A stretch of DNA of 64,000 bases from Pseudarthrobacter chlorophenolicus A6. GTDB taxonomy: Bacteria > Actinomycetota > Actinomycetes > Actinomycetales > Micrococcaceae. The notes below the pieces were generated by a model. That model saw only the letters and a program-made list of their open reading frames with translations. It did not search any database and had not been told where the DNA came from. This document shows, in pieces, positions 8,393 to 17,795 of the stretch. Positions within the stretch are counted from its first letter, which is position 1. Each line of letters opens with the position of its first letter. Position numbers and translations under genes: made by a program. The stretch is taken from contig NC_011881.1 of assembly GCF_000022025.1 (NCBI RefSeq), positions 94,476 to 158,475 of the forward strand, read 5' to 3'.

Positions 8393-8723
8393 ATGCGTCT
8401 CCTCCTCTGCGGCCTGCAGGGAATGACGGACAGTGCGTCGTTGCACGCCGTTAGTCTTCCAATTTTATGCGTACGAAGAGTGACGGACAGTCGCGCTGAC
8501 CTTACTGCACGGAATGAACATGCGACCGCACTCTAGAGCGATGCTTTGTGACCCGACTCACCTATAGCTTATTTCGGAAGACGCAAAACGAAAGAAGAAG
8601 TCGTGTGATGCCGGGCCTTCCGGATCTAAAGAGCGCTCGTCAAACGTCGATTCCCCCTAGAGCACCAGCAATGAAAGCTGTCACCCGTGCCCAAACTATC
8701 GGGTTGACCAGGAAGAGGTAGCT

Positions 8724-10391
8724 ATGAATGATTATGACGTTCCAGTCCTGATAGTGGGCGGCAGCCTTGTCGGCATGACGAGCGCCGCCCTGCTGGGCAC
8801 CCATGGAATCCCCTCCTTAGTCGTGGAACGCCACCGCAGTTCGGCGATCCATCCCCGTGCCGCCCTAATCCTTCAGCGTTCGATGGAGATTTTGCGGACT
8901 GCCGGGCTCGAGGAAATTATCAGTGCCAAATCGGCGGAACAGTTTGACCAGGATGCCGCGATCATGTCCGTGGAGACATTGGCGGGCGAAGAGATCGCGT
9001 GGCACTTGCCCAAACTCAATGATGGTGTCCGCGATTTGAGCCCGTGCGAGAGACTTTTTGCCACACAGGTGGCAATCGAGCCGGTGCTGAAGGGCCGGGC
9101 ACAGGAGCTCGGAGCGCAGACCTTGTTCGGGACGGAATTGGTCAGTTTTGAACAGGACGCCGACGGAGTGACGGCCCTAATCCGGGACCGCGACACCGGA
9201 GAGACCTCAACAGTCCGGGCGCGGTACATGCTCGCCGCTGACGGAGCCCACAGCCCAACAAGGGATCGGCTCGGGATCAGCAGGGTGGGACATGGCGTGC
9301 TGTCAAAAAGCATCACCATCTACTTCCGCGCGGACGTCAAAGAACTGCTCCGAGGGCGGAACCTGGGAGTTATTATGGTCGTCAATCCAACACTGCAGGG
9401 GTTTTTCCGTATCGAGAAGCCGTACAAGTCAGGTTTTCTAGCTGTCCACGGTCTTGGTGATCCGCTAAACCCGAACAGTGACATCTGGACCGATTTGACG
9501 GAGGAGGGCTGCGTGGACCTCGTCCGCGCGGCCTTGGGCGACGACAGTATCGCGGTCGAGATCGATGACGTCATGCGGTGGCAGGCGACAGCTCAGGTGG
9601 CAGAAAGGATGCAAAGCGGGCGGATCTTCCTCGTCGGTGACGCGGCGCACTCAATGCCCCCGTACGGTGGTTACGGTGGTAACACCGGAATCCATGACGC
9701 CCATAATCTGGCCTGGAAGCTGGCCGCCGTTATAAAGGGAGACGCCCAGCCCGAACTTCTGTCGACTTACGACTCTGAGCGTCGGCCCGTAGCAGGCTTT
9801 ACCGTCGCACAGGCCTTCTCGAGATACGTCGCACGGGCGGCACCATTCCTAGCCACTGACGACATGGAACCTCTGGTTAGCGACGCGAACATCGACCTTG
9901 GCTACCGCTACAGGTCCACAGCCGTGACAGCAGACGCCGATGACCTCGGCGAGCTCCATGGCAATCCCCGCGAATCCAAGGGCCGCGCCGGCACCCGAGC
10001 CCCACACCACCCCATTGAACTTGACGGAGAAATCCTCTCAACGCTTGACCTCTTCGGGCGAAATTTCGTCCTATTGACAGGCTCAAATCAGCCGGCATGG
10101 CACGAACGCGCCCTTCGGGCCTCGAAAGCACTCGACATTGACATCGACGTGCATTCCATTGGCGACTCGGGTGGATACTCCGACGCCGGCGGTGGCTTCT
10201 CTGATGCCTATGGCATCTCAGCAACGGGCGCCGTACTCGTCCGGCCCGACGGCTTCGTCGCCTGGCGTGCCGTCACTGATGCTGATGCCACCGACGTCTC
10301 CATCAGTGCAGTTCTCATCGACCTGCTGGGCCACGCAAGCCAGGCCCCGAATTCGAACGCCGAGGACATCGCCCAACCCCAGCCCGCATAG
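8724..10391 (+). CDS. FAD-dependent aromatic monooxygenase
   Basis: A 555-aa class A flavoprotein hydroxylase. Visible motifs are GGSLVG at residues 12-17 (ADP binding), ADGAHSPTR at about 172-180 (DG motif) and LVGDAAHSMPPYGG at about 303-316 (GD motif for the riboflavin ribityl chain). A C-terminal thioredoxin-like domain from about residue 430 places it with phenol- or polyketide-hydroxylase-like members. These enzymes insert one oxygen into an activated ring using NAD(P)H. In this cluster it most likely makes the quinol substrate of the next enzyme from a phenol, possibly by ipso substitution. The exact substrate is not readable from sequence. Start supported by GGAAGAGG upstream. Confidence 0.88.
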   Translation: MNDYDVPVLIVGGSLVGMTSAALLGTHGIPSLVVERHRSSAIHPRAALILQRSMEILRTAGLEEIISAKSAEQFDQDAAIMSVETLAGEEIAWHLPKLNDGVRDLSPCERLFATQVAIEPVLKGRAQELGAQTLFGTELVSFEQDADGVTALIRDRDTGETSTVRARYMLAADGAHSPTRDRLGISRVGHGVLSKSITIYFRADVKELLRGRNLGVIMVVNPTLQGFFRIEKPYKSGFLAVHGLGDPLNPNSDIWTDLTEEGCVDLVRAALGDDSIAVEIDDVMRWQATAQVAERMQSGRIFLVGDAAHSMPPYGGYGGNTGIHDAHNLAWKLAAVIKGDAQPELLSTYDSERRPVAGFTVAQAFSRYVARAAPFLATDDMEPLVSDANIDLGYRYRSTAVTADADDLGELHGNPRESKGRAGTRAPHHPIELDGEILSTLDLFGRNFVLLTGSNQPAWHERALRASKALDIDIDVHSIGDSGGYSDAGGGFSDAYGISATGAVLVRPDGFVAWRAVTDADATDVSISAVLIDLLGHASQAPNSNAEDIAQPQPA

Positions 10392-10439
10392 GGCCCCCAA
10401 GTCCAACCCCATTTCATCGATAAACAAAGGAGCAACACC

Positions 10440-11393
10440 ATGGCCTATCTTGAAGGCTCGCACCATGTCACCCTGTCCGTCGGAGGTGCCCAGGAAGACG
10501 TTGATTTTCACGTCAAGACCCTGGGCATGAAATTCATCAAACGCACGGTCCTCTTCGACGGTTCAACGCCCGTCTACCACCTCTACTACTCCAACGCCAA
10601 CGGTGATCCCTCCTCGGTGGTTACAACATTCCCGTGGGCCCAAGCCGGTCTTGTTGGCAAGCGGGGAACGAACCAGGCCCGTGAAGTTCTGCTCTCGGTA
10701 CCGCCGACGTCCCTCGACTACTGGCACAAGCGACTTAACCAGCACAAAATTGATGTTGAAAATATCGAGGTTTTCGATCAGCGACGTCTCGCTTTCCGCC
10801 ACCCCAGCGGCATCGAGTACGTTTTCGTCGGCAATGAAAATGACGACCGCGAAGGATTTGCAGGGAATGGCGTACCGGCCGAACATGCTATTCATGGTCT
10901 GCACGGCGTCGGAATTCACGTTTCAACCCCTGAGCGTATGGTCGACTTCGCCAACGACACCTTCTTCGCCCAGGGAACCATTCTGGAAGACGGAGACCGG
11001 GCAGCACTCCAGGTCGGCAACGAGAAAATCGGCAACCACATCGAACTGATCGCGAACCGGAGTGAAGACCAGGGTACCTGGACTTACGGTGCAGGAACCT
11101 TCCACCACTTCGCGTGGAACCTGGACACCCTGAAGAACCAGGACGAAGTGAAATTCGGCATCGAAGGCGCCGGCTACACGGACATCTCCGAACTTAAAGA
11201 CCGCAAGTACTTCAAGTCGGTGTACGTCCGCACTCCAGGTGGTGCTCTGTTCGAACTGGCGGTCACTCACGAGGACGGTGGCTGGGATTGCGATGAGTCC
11301 CCGCACGAACTCGGGACGAAGTTCCAGGTCCCTCCCCAGTTCGAGTCACGCCGAGATGAAATGTTCGAGCAACTCGAACACATCACCGTCTAA
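10440..11393 (+). CDS. VOC-family ring-cleaving dioxygenase (hydroquinone type)
   Basis: A 317-aa two-module vicinal-oxygen-chelate protein of the PcpA/LinE/MhqO group. Metal ligands can be proposed at His9, His222 or His223 and Glu272, matching in order and spacing the His, His, Glu iron site of PcpA-type hydroquinone 1,2-dioxygenases. Such enzymes cleave (chloro)hydroquinones next to a hydroxyl; with 2-chlorohydroquinones the product can hydrolyse straight to maleylacetate. The position between a monooxygenase and genes for maleylacetate metabolism fits. An alternative is a detoxification-only role, as for the MhqO proteins of Bacillus. AAAGGAG precedes the start. Confidence 0.85.
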   Translation: MAYLEGSHHVTLSVGGAQEDVDFHVKTLGMKFIKRTVLFDGSTPVYHLYYSNANGDPSSVVTTFPWAQAGLVGKRGTNQAREVLLSVPPTSLDYWHKRLNQHKIDVENIEVFDQRRLAFRHPSGIEYVFVGNENDDREGFAGNGVPAEHAIHGLHGVGIHVSTPERMVDFANDTFFAQGTILEDGDRAALQVGNEKIGNHIELIANRSEDQGTWTYGAGTFHHFAWNLDTLKNQDEVKFGIEGAGYTDISELKDRKYFKSVYVRTPGGALFELAVTHEDGGWDCDESPHELGTKFQVPPQFESRRDEMFEQLEHITV

Positions 11394-11460
11394 CCACTGG
11401 AGGGAGCGTGACCTTGACCATCCCGCTCCCTCCAGTCCTTACCAGGTAGGAGTAACCGCC

Positions 11461-12144
11461 ATGGCAGCTAACAGACATCTCGAACAACCCGTGGTGTCAT
11501 GGGGCACTGGACGATCAGAGGCGCGCATGGCAGTCATGGCGGTGCACGGCCGCGGCCAATCACCGTCCTTCATGCAGGAGCAGTCACTGAGGATCCGTTC
11601 CCACGGAATTCGTTATTACGCTCCCCGTGCATTTGGCGACAGCTGGTACCCGCGGCCCTTTATGGAACCCATTGAGGGCAATGAACCGTACGTCGCTGAA
11701 GCCCAAGAAGCCTTGCGTGCCACTCTATTGAGGATGCAGGACGACGGTTTTGCACCACAAGACACCGTCCTTTGGGGCTTTTCCCAGGGCGCCTGCCTTC
11801 TCTCGCATTTCATCCTGACCACGCCAATGCCATTCGGGGGGCTCCTGCTTTTCACTGGGGGCTATATCGGGAACGAATCCGTTGAATCCCAACAGGACAA
11901 ACCTCTGCATGGTGTCCCTGTCCTTATTCGAAGCATCGAGCACGACCCGTGGGTCCCCTCCAGCCGGGTACAGGACACCGCGGAGATCCTGACCAGGCTG
12001 GGTGCAAAGGTTGACCTGCGGATCTCCCCGGGGTCCGAACACATCATCACTGATGAAGCCATGTCCGCGGCAAGCCGCCTGCTAAGCCAAGAACCGAGAA
12101 AACCAGCAGCTCGGCATAGTCACCAACACTCAGCAGACCAGTAA
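11461..12144 (+). CDS. Alpha/beta hydrolase, MhqD/carboxylesterase-like
   Basis: A 227-aa serine hydrolase of the phospholipase/carboxylesterase group. The nucleophile elbow GFSQG puts Ser108 at the centre, with Asp162 (EHDPWVP) and His194 (GSEHI) completing a triad. Homologues sit beside ring-cleaving dioxygenases in quinone-response operons (mhqNOD in Bacillus). Here it may hydrolyse the ring-cleavage product, for example an acyl halide or lactone, but this is inferred from position. The ATG at 11461 follows a GTAGGAG-like site. Confidence 0.8.
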   Translation: MAANRHLEQPVVSWGTGRSEARMAVMAVHGRGQSPSFMQEQSLRIRSHGIRYYAPRAFGDSWYPRPFMEPIEGNEPYVAEAQEALRATLLRMQDDGFAPQDTVLWGFSQGACLLSHFILTTPMPFGGLLLFTGGYIGNESVESQQDKPLHGVPVLIRSIEHDPWVPSSRVQDTAEILTRLGAKVDLRISPGSEHIITDEAMSAASRLLSQEPRKPAARHSHQHSADQ

Positions 12145-12168
12145 CACCACCACCCTTAGGAAAATCAA

Positions 12169-12741
12169 ATGTCCATTTCGACCAACTCCACTCCTTCCAC
12201 CCTCCTAGGGCTTACCCCTGGGATCTGGACTCTCGACAGCTCTCACAGCGAGATCGGTTTCACTGTTCGTCACGCAGGCATCAGCAAAGTACGCGGTAGT
12301 TTCGACGAGGTGACAGCCACCCTTCAGGTGTCAGACACACTGGAGAAGTCGGCGGCCACCGCAACCATCGCTGCGAAGAGCCTTAATTCCAACAACTTGG
12401 ACCGCGATGCCCATGTTCGCGGCGGGGACTTTTTCGACGTCGAGCAGTTTCCCACCCTTACCTACCAGTCCACCGGATGCAGCAGAAATGGCGACACATA
12501 CAACCTGGAGGGGAAACTGACAATCCGTGGCCTCACCAGGCCCGTAACCCTAGTAACCGAATTCAACGGCGTGACTGTCGATCCGTTTGGTGCGACTCGG
12601 GCAGGGTTCTCTGCCACAACGGTGATTAGCCGCAAAGAGTTTGGCCTAACGTGGAACGCGGCTCTTGAAGCAGGTGGCGTCCTGGTCGGAGACAAAGTCA
12701 CGATCAACATCGACGCCGCGTTTATAGCAACCAACGCCTAA
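12169..12741 (+). CDS. YceI-family protein
   Basis: A 190-aa YceI lipocalin-fold protein. The family opening GxWxLDSSHSEIGFTVRHAGISKVRGSF is at residues 18-45, and the FPTLTYQST and LTIRGLTRPV blocks follow. It has no signal peptide and should be cytoplasmic, as for most actinobacterial members. The fold binds isoprenoid-like or quinone-like ligands. YceI genes often travel with Mhq-type quinone genes, so it may sequester a quinoid intermediate. Start supported by AGGAAAA upstream. Confidence 0.88.
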   Translation: MSISTNSTPSTLLGLTPGIWTLDSSHSEIGFTVRHAGISKVRGSFDEVTATLQVSDTLEKSAATATIAAKSLNSNNLDRDAHVRGGDFFDVEQFPTLTYQSTGCSRNGDTYNLEGKLTIRGLTRPVTLVTEFNGVTVDPFGATRAGFSATTVISRKEFGLTWNAALEAGGVLVGDKVTINIDAAFIATNA

Positions 12742-12950
12742 GTGTGTGTGACGGCGCGATGAGGAGATTGCTCTCCAAGTAGAAAGAATCGCGGTAAGGC
12801 CAAGTGCCGGGGACAGGCTGCATTAGCTACCAACGCCACCAAGACAATGTGCCGCCGTTGACGGCTGCGCAAGGTTCGAGCAGATGGAGTCGCCCTGAAC
12901 CTCGCGCAATCTATCTCCCGCAACGGCAAATCACAACCTAAGGACCCTTT

Positions 12951-14015
12951 ATGGACCTCGAATTTGAACATAACACTCTCGGACAGCGCGTGCTCTTCGC
13001 CCCAGGCAAAGCCGCGGAGAAGCTAGAGGCTGAAGTCTCCCGTCGCGGTGCACACAGCATCATGCTGATCGCTTCAAAGGCCGAGATCGAGATTGCGCTA
13101 GGAGTTAGTTCTGCCATCGAGGTAGCCCTGACTTATACGGATGTTGCCCCGCATGTGCCAGTCGAAAAGGCGGAGAAGGCGCGGGCGGCCGCCGCCGAAG
13201 CAGGTACTGATTTGCTGGTGTGTGTTGGCGGCGGATCAACGACAGGGTTGGCCAAGGCCATCGCCCTGACCAGTGGCCTGCCCATCGTCGCTGTTCCAAC
13301 CACCTACGCCGGATCTGAAGCCACTAACGTCTGGGGCATGACGGAGGCGTCCCGCAAGACGACCGGAGTAGACGACGTTGTACTCCCCCAAACGATCATC
13401 TACGACGCCGAACTAACCTACTCCCTGCCAGCGGGGCTTTCCATGGCATCCGGATTGAATGCTTTGGCCCACTGCATTGATTCCATGTGGGCTCCAGGCA
13501 GTGACCCCATCAACCAGGCCTTGGCCACTGAGGGCATCCGGGCGCTGTCACAGGGCCTGCCGCGTATCAAGGCTGACCCGCGCGACCGGAAAGGACGGGA
13601 GCAGGCTCTCTACGGAGCCTATCTCTCGGCGGTCGCGTTCGCTGCCGCCGGCTCCGGTATGCATCATAAAATTTGCCATGTTCTTGGTGGCGCATACAAC
13701 CTGCCTCACGCCGAAACTCATGCCGCTGTCCTCCCTCACGTTCTCGCGTTCAACGCTCCGGCTGCACCGGAGGCCGTCGCCCGTATTGCTGCCGCGTTTG
13801 GTGCCGAGGCAGCCGTCGATGGCCTTAACGCGCTGCAGGAGGCAATTGATGCGCCACGAGCGCTGAGGGACTATGGGCTGGCCGAGACGAGCATCTTGGA
13901 AGCAGTCCAGCTAATACTCCCGGTGGTCCCGCCAACGAACCCACGGTCGGTGACGCAGGATGCCCTCAGGCAACTACTCGAATCCGCATGGGCCGGAACG
14001 GTGCCAATACGCTGA
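12951..14015 (+). CDS. Maleylacetate reductase
   Basis: A 354-aa iron-containing-alcohol-dehydrogenase-fold enzyme of the maleylacetate reductase type. GGGSTTGLAKAIA at about residues 89-101 is the nucleotide-binding loop, PTTYAGSEAT follows at about 117-126, and the His residues in LNALAHC and SGMHHKICHVLGG lie where family metal-site residues are found. It reduces maleylacetate to 3-oxoadipate with NAD(P)H and also removes chlorine from 2-chloromaleylacetate. This fixes the pathway: ring cleavage must end in maleylacetate, and the product feeds the thiolase and CoA transferase just downstream. A 209-bp gap separates it from the YceI gene, so it may have its own promoter. Confidence 0.9.
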   Translation: MDLEFEHNTLGQRVLFAPGKAAEKLEAEVSRRGAHSIMLIASKAEIEIALGVSSAIEVALTYTDVAPHVPVEKAEKARAAAAEAGTDLLVCVGGGSTTGLAKAIALTSGLPIVAVPTTYAGSEATNVWGMTEASRKTTGVDDVVLPQTIIYDAELTYSLPAGLSMASGLNALAHCIDSMWAPGSDPINQALATEGIRALSQGLPRIKADPRDRKGREQALYGAYLSAVAFAAAGSGMHHKICHVLGGAYNLPHAETHAAVLPHVLAFNAPAAPEAVARIAAAFGAEAAVDGLNALQEAIDAPRALRDYGLAETSILEAVQLILPVVPPTNPRSVTQDALRQLLESAWAGTVPIR

Positions 14016-14221
14016 CTTGAAGGCGCTCCGTTGGATCATTTCTGCCTCGTTAACAGCGCAAGGTCATTCTGTTTGTAAAGAACGTCGGGTTGGTGGTTCT
14101 CACAGCTTTAGAAGGAAATGCTCGAGAGCTGAGAGGCGAGACGATGTTTGGCAGGGGTGCTTGCTTGCTTCGTTGAAGATACCTACAGCCAGCAGATCAG
14201 AGGAACTTTGGAGAAGATTTC

Positions 14222-15436
14222 GTGAACCAGGCTTTTGTGTACGACGCCGTGCGCACCCCGTTCGGCAAGTTCGGTTCCGGCCTTGCCGGTGTCCGCCCGG
14301 ACGACCTTGCCGCGCACGTGATCAAGGAGTCCGTAAAGCGCGCCCCCGGGCTGGATCCGGAGCGGATTGATGAGGTGGTGTTCGGCAACGCCAACGGTGC
14401 CGGTGAGGAGAACCGGAACATCGCCCGGATGGGCACCCTGCTGGCGGGTTTGCCGGTGTCCATTCCGGGGACCACGGTGAACCGGCTCTGTGGCTCGTCG
14501 CTGGACGCGGCGATCATCGCCTCCCGCCAGATCAACGCCGGCGACGCGGACCTGATGCTCGTGGGCGGTGCGGAGTCGATGTCCCGCGCGCCGTGGGTGC
14601 TGCCGAAGACGGAGAAGCCCTACCCGGCCGGGGACATGACGCTGGCTTCCACCACCCTTGGGTGGCGGCTGGTGAACAAGGCGATGCCCAAGGAGTGGAC
14701 CATCTCCCTGGGCGAGGCCACCGAACGGCTGCGCGAGAAGTACGGGGTGACCCGGCAGGCACAGGATGAGTTCGCCGCTAACTCCCACAACCTGTCCGCC
14801 GCGGCATGGGACGAAGGCTTCTACGACAACCTCGTGGCCCCGGTGCCGGGCACTGACCTGGTGCGGGATGAGGGCATCCGGCCCGGTTCCACCGCGGAGA
14901 AGCTTGCGGCACTGAAGACGGTGTTCCGTTCAGAGCCTGAGGGCGCCGAGGTGGGCGGCACGGTTACCGCCGGCAACGCATCCCCGTTGTCCGACGGCGC
15001 TTCCGCGGCCTGGGTGGGGTCCGAGGCTGCCGCCGGGCTGCTCGGGCTTGAGCCTCTCGCCCGCATCGCGGGCCGCGGTGCGCATGGCAACGACCCTCAG
15101 TACTTCGGCTTCGCCCCGGTGGAGGCTGCGAACAAGGCCCTCGCGAAGGCGGGCATCGGCTGGGACCAGGTGGGCGCCGTCGAACTTAACGAAGCCTTCG
15201 CCGCGCAGTCACTGGCCTGCATCAACGCCTGGGGCATCGACCCTGCCATTGTGAACGGGCATGGCGGGGCGATCGCGATGGGCCACCCGCTCGGCGCGTC
15301 CGGCACCCGGATCCTGGGCACCCTGGCCCGGTCCCTGCAGGCCTCCGGGGAACGGTGGGGCGTCGCGGCGATCTGCATCGGTGTGGGCCAGGGCCTGGCC
15401 GTGGTGCTCGAAAACGTTACTGCTCGGAAGGCGTAG
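14222..15436 (+). CDS. pcaF: Beta-ketoadipyl-CoA thiolase
   Basis: A 404-aa thiolase with Cys90 in NRLCGSS as the acyl-accepting nucleophile, NGHGGAIAMGHPLGASG near residues 342-358 with the catalytic His, and the C-terminal ICIGVGQG motif with the second Cys. This fits 3-oxoadipyl-CoA cleavage to succinyl-CoA and acetyl-CoA. The start is a GTG with a GGAGAAGA site just upstream. The GC content at third positions is clearly higher from here through 16800 than in the preceding catabolic genes, so this three-gene block may have joined from a chromosomal pca cluster. Confidence 0.9.
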   Translation: MNQAFVYDAVRTPFGKFGSGLAGVRPDDLAAHVIKESVKRAPGLDPERIDEVVFGNANGAGEENRNIARMGTLLAGLPVSIPGTTVNRLCGSSLDAAIIASRQINAGDADLMLVGGAESMSRAPWVLPKTEKPYPAGDMTLASTTLGWRLVNKAMPKEWTISLGEATERLREKYGVTRQAQDEFAANSHNLSAAAWDEGFYDNLVAPVPGTDLVRDEGIRPGSTAEKLAALKTVFRSEPEGAEVGGTVTAGNASPLSDGASAAWVGSEAAAGLLGLEPLARIAGRGAHGNDPQYFGFAPVEAANKALAKAGIGWDQVGAVELNEAFAAQSLACINAWGIDPAIVNGHGGAIAMGHPLGASGTRILGTLARSLQASGERWGVAAICIGVGQGLAVVLENVTARKA

Positions 15437-15440
15437 GGGA

Positions 15441-16127
15441 ATGTTGAACTTTGCAGATTCGGTCCAGGAGGCCGTGGCCGGGATCAGTGACGGTTCCACC
15501 GTGATGATCGGCGGGTTCGGCAACGCAGGGCAGCCGTTCGAACTGATTGACGCGCTGCTCGAATGCGGGGCCACCGGACTGACCGTGGTGAACAATAACG
15601 CCGGCCAGGGCGACCAGGGCCTGGCTCTGCTGATCAAGGAAGGCCGGGTGAAGAAGATGATCTGTTCCTTCCCGCGGCAGTCCGATTCCTGGCACTTCGA
15701 CGCCAAGTACAAGGCCGGCAAGATCGAACTCGAACTGGTGCCGCAGGGCAACCTGGCCGAGCGCATCCGCGCTGCCGGTGCCGGGATCGGCGGGTTCTTC
15801 ACGCCCACCGGGTATGGCACCATGCTGGCCGAAGGCAAGGAAACCCGGATCATCGACGGCCGCGGCCAGGTGTTCGAGACGCCCATCCACGCCGACGTTG
15901 CCCTGATCAAAGCCCTCAAAGCCGACGGCAAGGGCAACCTCGTCTACCGCAAGACCGCCCGGAACTTCGGCCCCATCATGGCCGCCGCTGCAAAGCACAC
16001 CATCGTCCAGGTGTCCGAGGTCGTCCCGGTCGGCGGGCTCGACCCGGAGAACATCGTCACCCCCGGCATCTACGTCAATACGGTTGTCCGCGTGGCGGCT
16101 TCGAGTTCAGCAGGAAAGGTGGCTTGA
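15441..16127 (+). CDS. pcaI: 3-oxoadipate CoA-transferase subunit A
   Basis: A 228-aa type I CoA-transferase alpha subunit with the GGFGNAGQP loop near residues 24-32 and FFTPTGYGT near residues 117-125. Together with the beta subunit it moves CoA from succinyl-CoA to 3-oxoadipate. It starts four bases after the thiolase stop and ends one base before the beta-subunit ATG, so the three genes form one translational unit. Confidence 0.92.
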   Translation: MLNFADSVQEAVAGISDGSTVMIGGFGNAGQPFELIDALLECGATGLTVVNNNAGQGDQGLALLIKEGRVKKMICSFPRQSDSWHFDAKYKAGKIELELVPQGNLAERIRAAGAGIGGFFTPTGYGTMLAEGKETRIIDGRGQVFETPIHADVALIKALKADGKGNLVYRKTARNFGPIMAAAAKHTIVQVSEVVPVGGLDPENIVTPGIYVNTVVRVAASSSAGKVA

Positions 16128-16128
16128 G

Positions 16129-16800
16129 ATGACCACTGCAACAACCTCCATCCAGACCTCCGCCACACCCCTGGGCCGGGATGACCTCGCCCGCCTCGTG
16201 GCCAAGGACATCGCCCCGGGATCGTTTGTGAACCTGGGCATCGGCCAGCCCACCCTTGTCTCCAACTACCTCACCGAGGACCAGGACATCACCCTCCACA
16301 CCGAGAACGGGATGCTCGGCATGGGCCCCGCCGCGGAGGGCGACGAGATCGACGGCGACCTCATTAACGCAGGCAAGATCCCGGTCACCGAACTGCCCGG
16401 CGCCTCGTACTTCCACCATGCCGATTCGTTCGCGATGATGCGCGGCGGGCACCTGGACATCTGCGTCCTGGGCGCCTTCCAAGTCTCCGCCACCGGTGAC
16501 CTCGCGAACTGGCACACCGGGGCACCCGGGGCGATCCCCGCCGTCGGCGGCGCCATGGACCTCGCCACCGGCGCCAAGGACGTGTTCGTGATGATGACGC
16601 TCCTGACGAAACAGGGCGCCTCCAAGATCGTGGAAACCTGCACCTACCCGCTCACCGGCGTCGGCTGCGTCACCCGCGTCTACACCGACAAAGCCGTCTT
16701 CCTCACCGGACCCGAAGGCGTCACCGTCCGCGAAACCTTCGGCTGCACCCTCGAAGAACTCCAGAAACTGGTACCCGTCCCGCTCAACTTGGCCGCCTAA
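16129..16800 (+). CDS. pcaJ: 3-oxoadipate CoA-transferase subunit B
   Basis: A 223-aa CoA-transferase beta subunit. The catalytic Glu is Glu59 in HTENGMLGMG, and VNLGIGQPTLVSNY near residues 34-47 is the usual CoA-binding start. AAAGG lies upstream of the ATG at 16129, which directly follows the alpha-subunit stop. The reading frame is open from 16084, but the ATG at 16129 fits family length. It completes the path from ring-cleavage product to central metabolism. Confidence 0.92.
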   Translation: MTTATTSIQTSATPLGRDDLARLVAKDIAPGSFVNLGIGQPTLVSNYLTEDQDITLHTENGMLGMGPAAEGDEIDGDLINAGKIPVTELPGASYFHHADSFAMMRGGHLDICVLGAFQVSATGDLANWHTGAPGAIPAVGGAMDLATGAKDVFVMMTLLTKQGASKIVETCTYPLTGVGCVTRVYTDKAVFLTGPEGVTVRETFGCTLEELQKLVPVPLNLAA

Positions 16801-16959
16801 GGCCGAGCTCCGAGCTGGCCCAGCAGCAGGCAAGAGCATACGGAATGGTACTCCGCGCCCGTCATGTGGCAGGACGAGCGTCCTCTGTTGATGGACTACT
16901 GCAGGACTTGGAGCTTCATGTTTCGGCCGCGGGCCAACGACATCGAGAGGGTATAAGGA

Positions 16960-17223
16960 ATGCGTACTGCTCTGAATGCCGTATCGGGCAGTGGTGAAGT
17001 AACGGTCTTTTCACCTGGTGTGGCTGAAGTTGTGGTCGCAAAGGCAGCAGACCTCGACCACGCTCTCCACAACGCGGTTACTTTGGTGATGGAAACCGCT
17101 ATCGAGCGTCGAACGGGAATTATGATGACCCGCCTAGGCATCGGGAGGTACATTGTGCAGGTCCATCCAGAAGTCCCAGTTGGGCTCATCCGCGAACGAC
17201 ATGTACTGAAGGCGGACCAATAG
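16960..17223 (+). CDS. Small hypothetical protein, paralogue of the one at 42279
   Basis: An 87-aa protein of no recognised family. Residues 33-80 share a scattered pattern with the 79-aa protein encoded at 42279-42518: an AVT stretch, then R.GI..TR, an R..V, EVP and a final I.ER. The conserved Arg and Glu-Val-Pro positions suggest a small folded domain of about 50 residues. A GAGAGG site precedes the ATG. It follows the CoA transferase gene by 159 bases on the same strand. Function unknown. Confidence 0.6.
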   Translation: MRTALNAVSGSGEVTVFSPGVAEVVVAKAADLDHALHNAVTLVMETAIERRTGIMMTRLGIGRYIVQVHPEVPVGLIRERHVLKADQ

Positions 17224-17447
17224 GCTGCACGGTTACCTTCTCTGTGCCGGCCGTAGAGACGCGTTGGTCCACACAGCCAATCTGAAGCGCCGCTAATAGC
17301 CCTGGTGCAGCTGGTGAGGCAGTTCAACAATGGTGACCCCACACCTCCACCCGATTCGGAAACGCCGATAACCGTCCTTATGTCAAGTAAACCCCTGCAT
17401 ATTGCATCAGATGCAACACTTCTGGGTTTTACACCAGTTACCGATTA

Positions 17448-17795
17448 CTACCTGCCCAAATTAGCTACGGCACGCAGGTAAGCGTCAAGCCCGTGCCGCC
17501 GTCCGACGGCAACGCCTTCCACCGTTAGCCCCGCAACAGCGCCGTCGCCCAAAAGTCGGTAGACGAGGCGAAATCGCCACTCACTGCGATTATCAAATTC
17601 AGGATCGGGATCAAAGTAGACCTTATAGCAGTCACTGAGGTCGCCTGTCGCGGACGACTCGTCCAGTGAAAGACCGGATATCCGGCCGTCCCGGATGTCC
17701 ATGAGAAGTTGGATGGCCATTCGCTGGCAGTTGTCCGGGAGGAGCTTGATATCGCTCCTAAAACCTTCAAGTACGGTTATTTTCTCATATGTCAT
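17448..17795 (-). CDS. ParE/RelE-like toxin candidate
   Basis: A 115-aa basic protein with the layout of the RelE/ParE superfamily: an N-terminal helix pair with LLPDNCQRMAIQLLMDIRDG, then beta strands around DLSDCYKVYFD, EWRFRLVYRLL and a C-terminal VGRRHGLDAYLRA. RelE members cut mRNA at the ribosome and ParE members poison gyrase; which applies here is not clear. The gene begins immediately after the stop of the upstream antitoxin-like gene with no spacer, the usual arrangement of such pairs. Confidence 0.75.
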   Translation of the reverse strand: MTYEKITVLEGFRSDIKLLPDNCQRMAIQLLMDIRDGRISGLSLDESSATGDLSDCYKVYFDPDPEFDNRSEWRFRLVYRLLGDGAVAGLTVEGVAVGRRHGLDAYLRAVANLGR

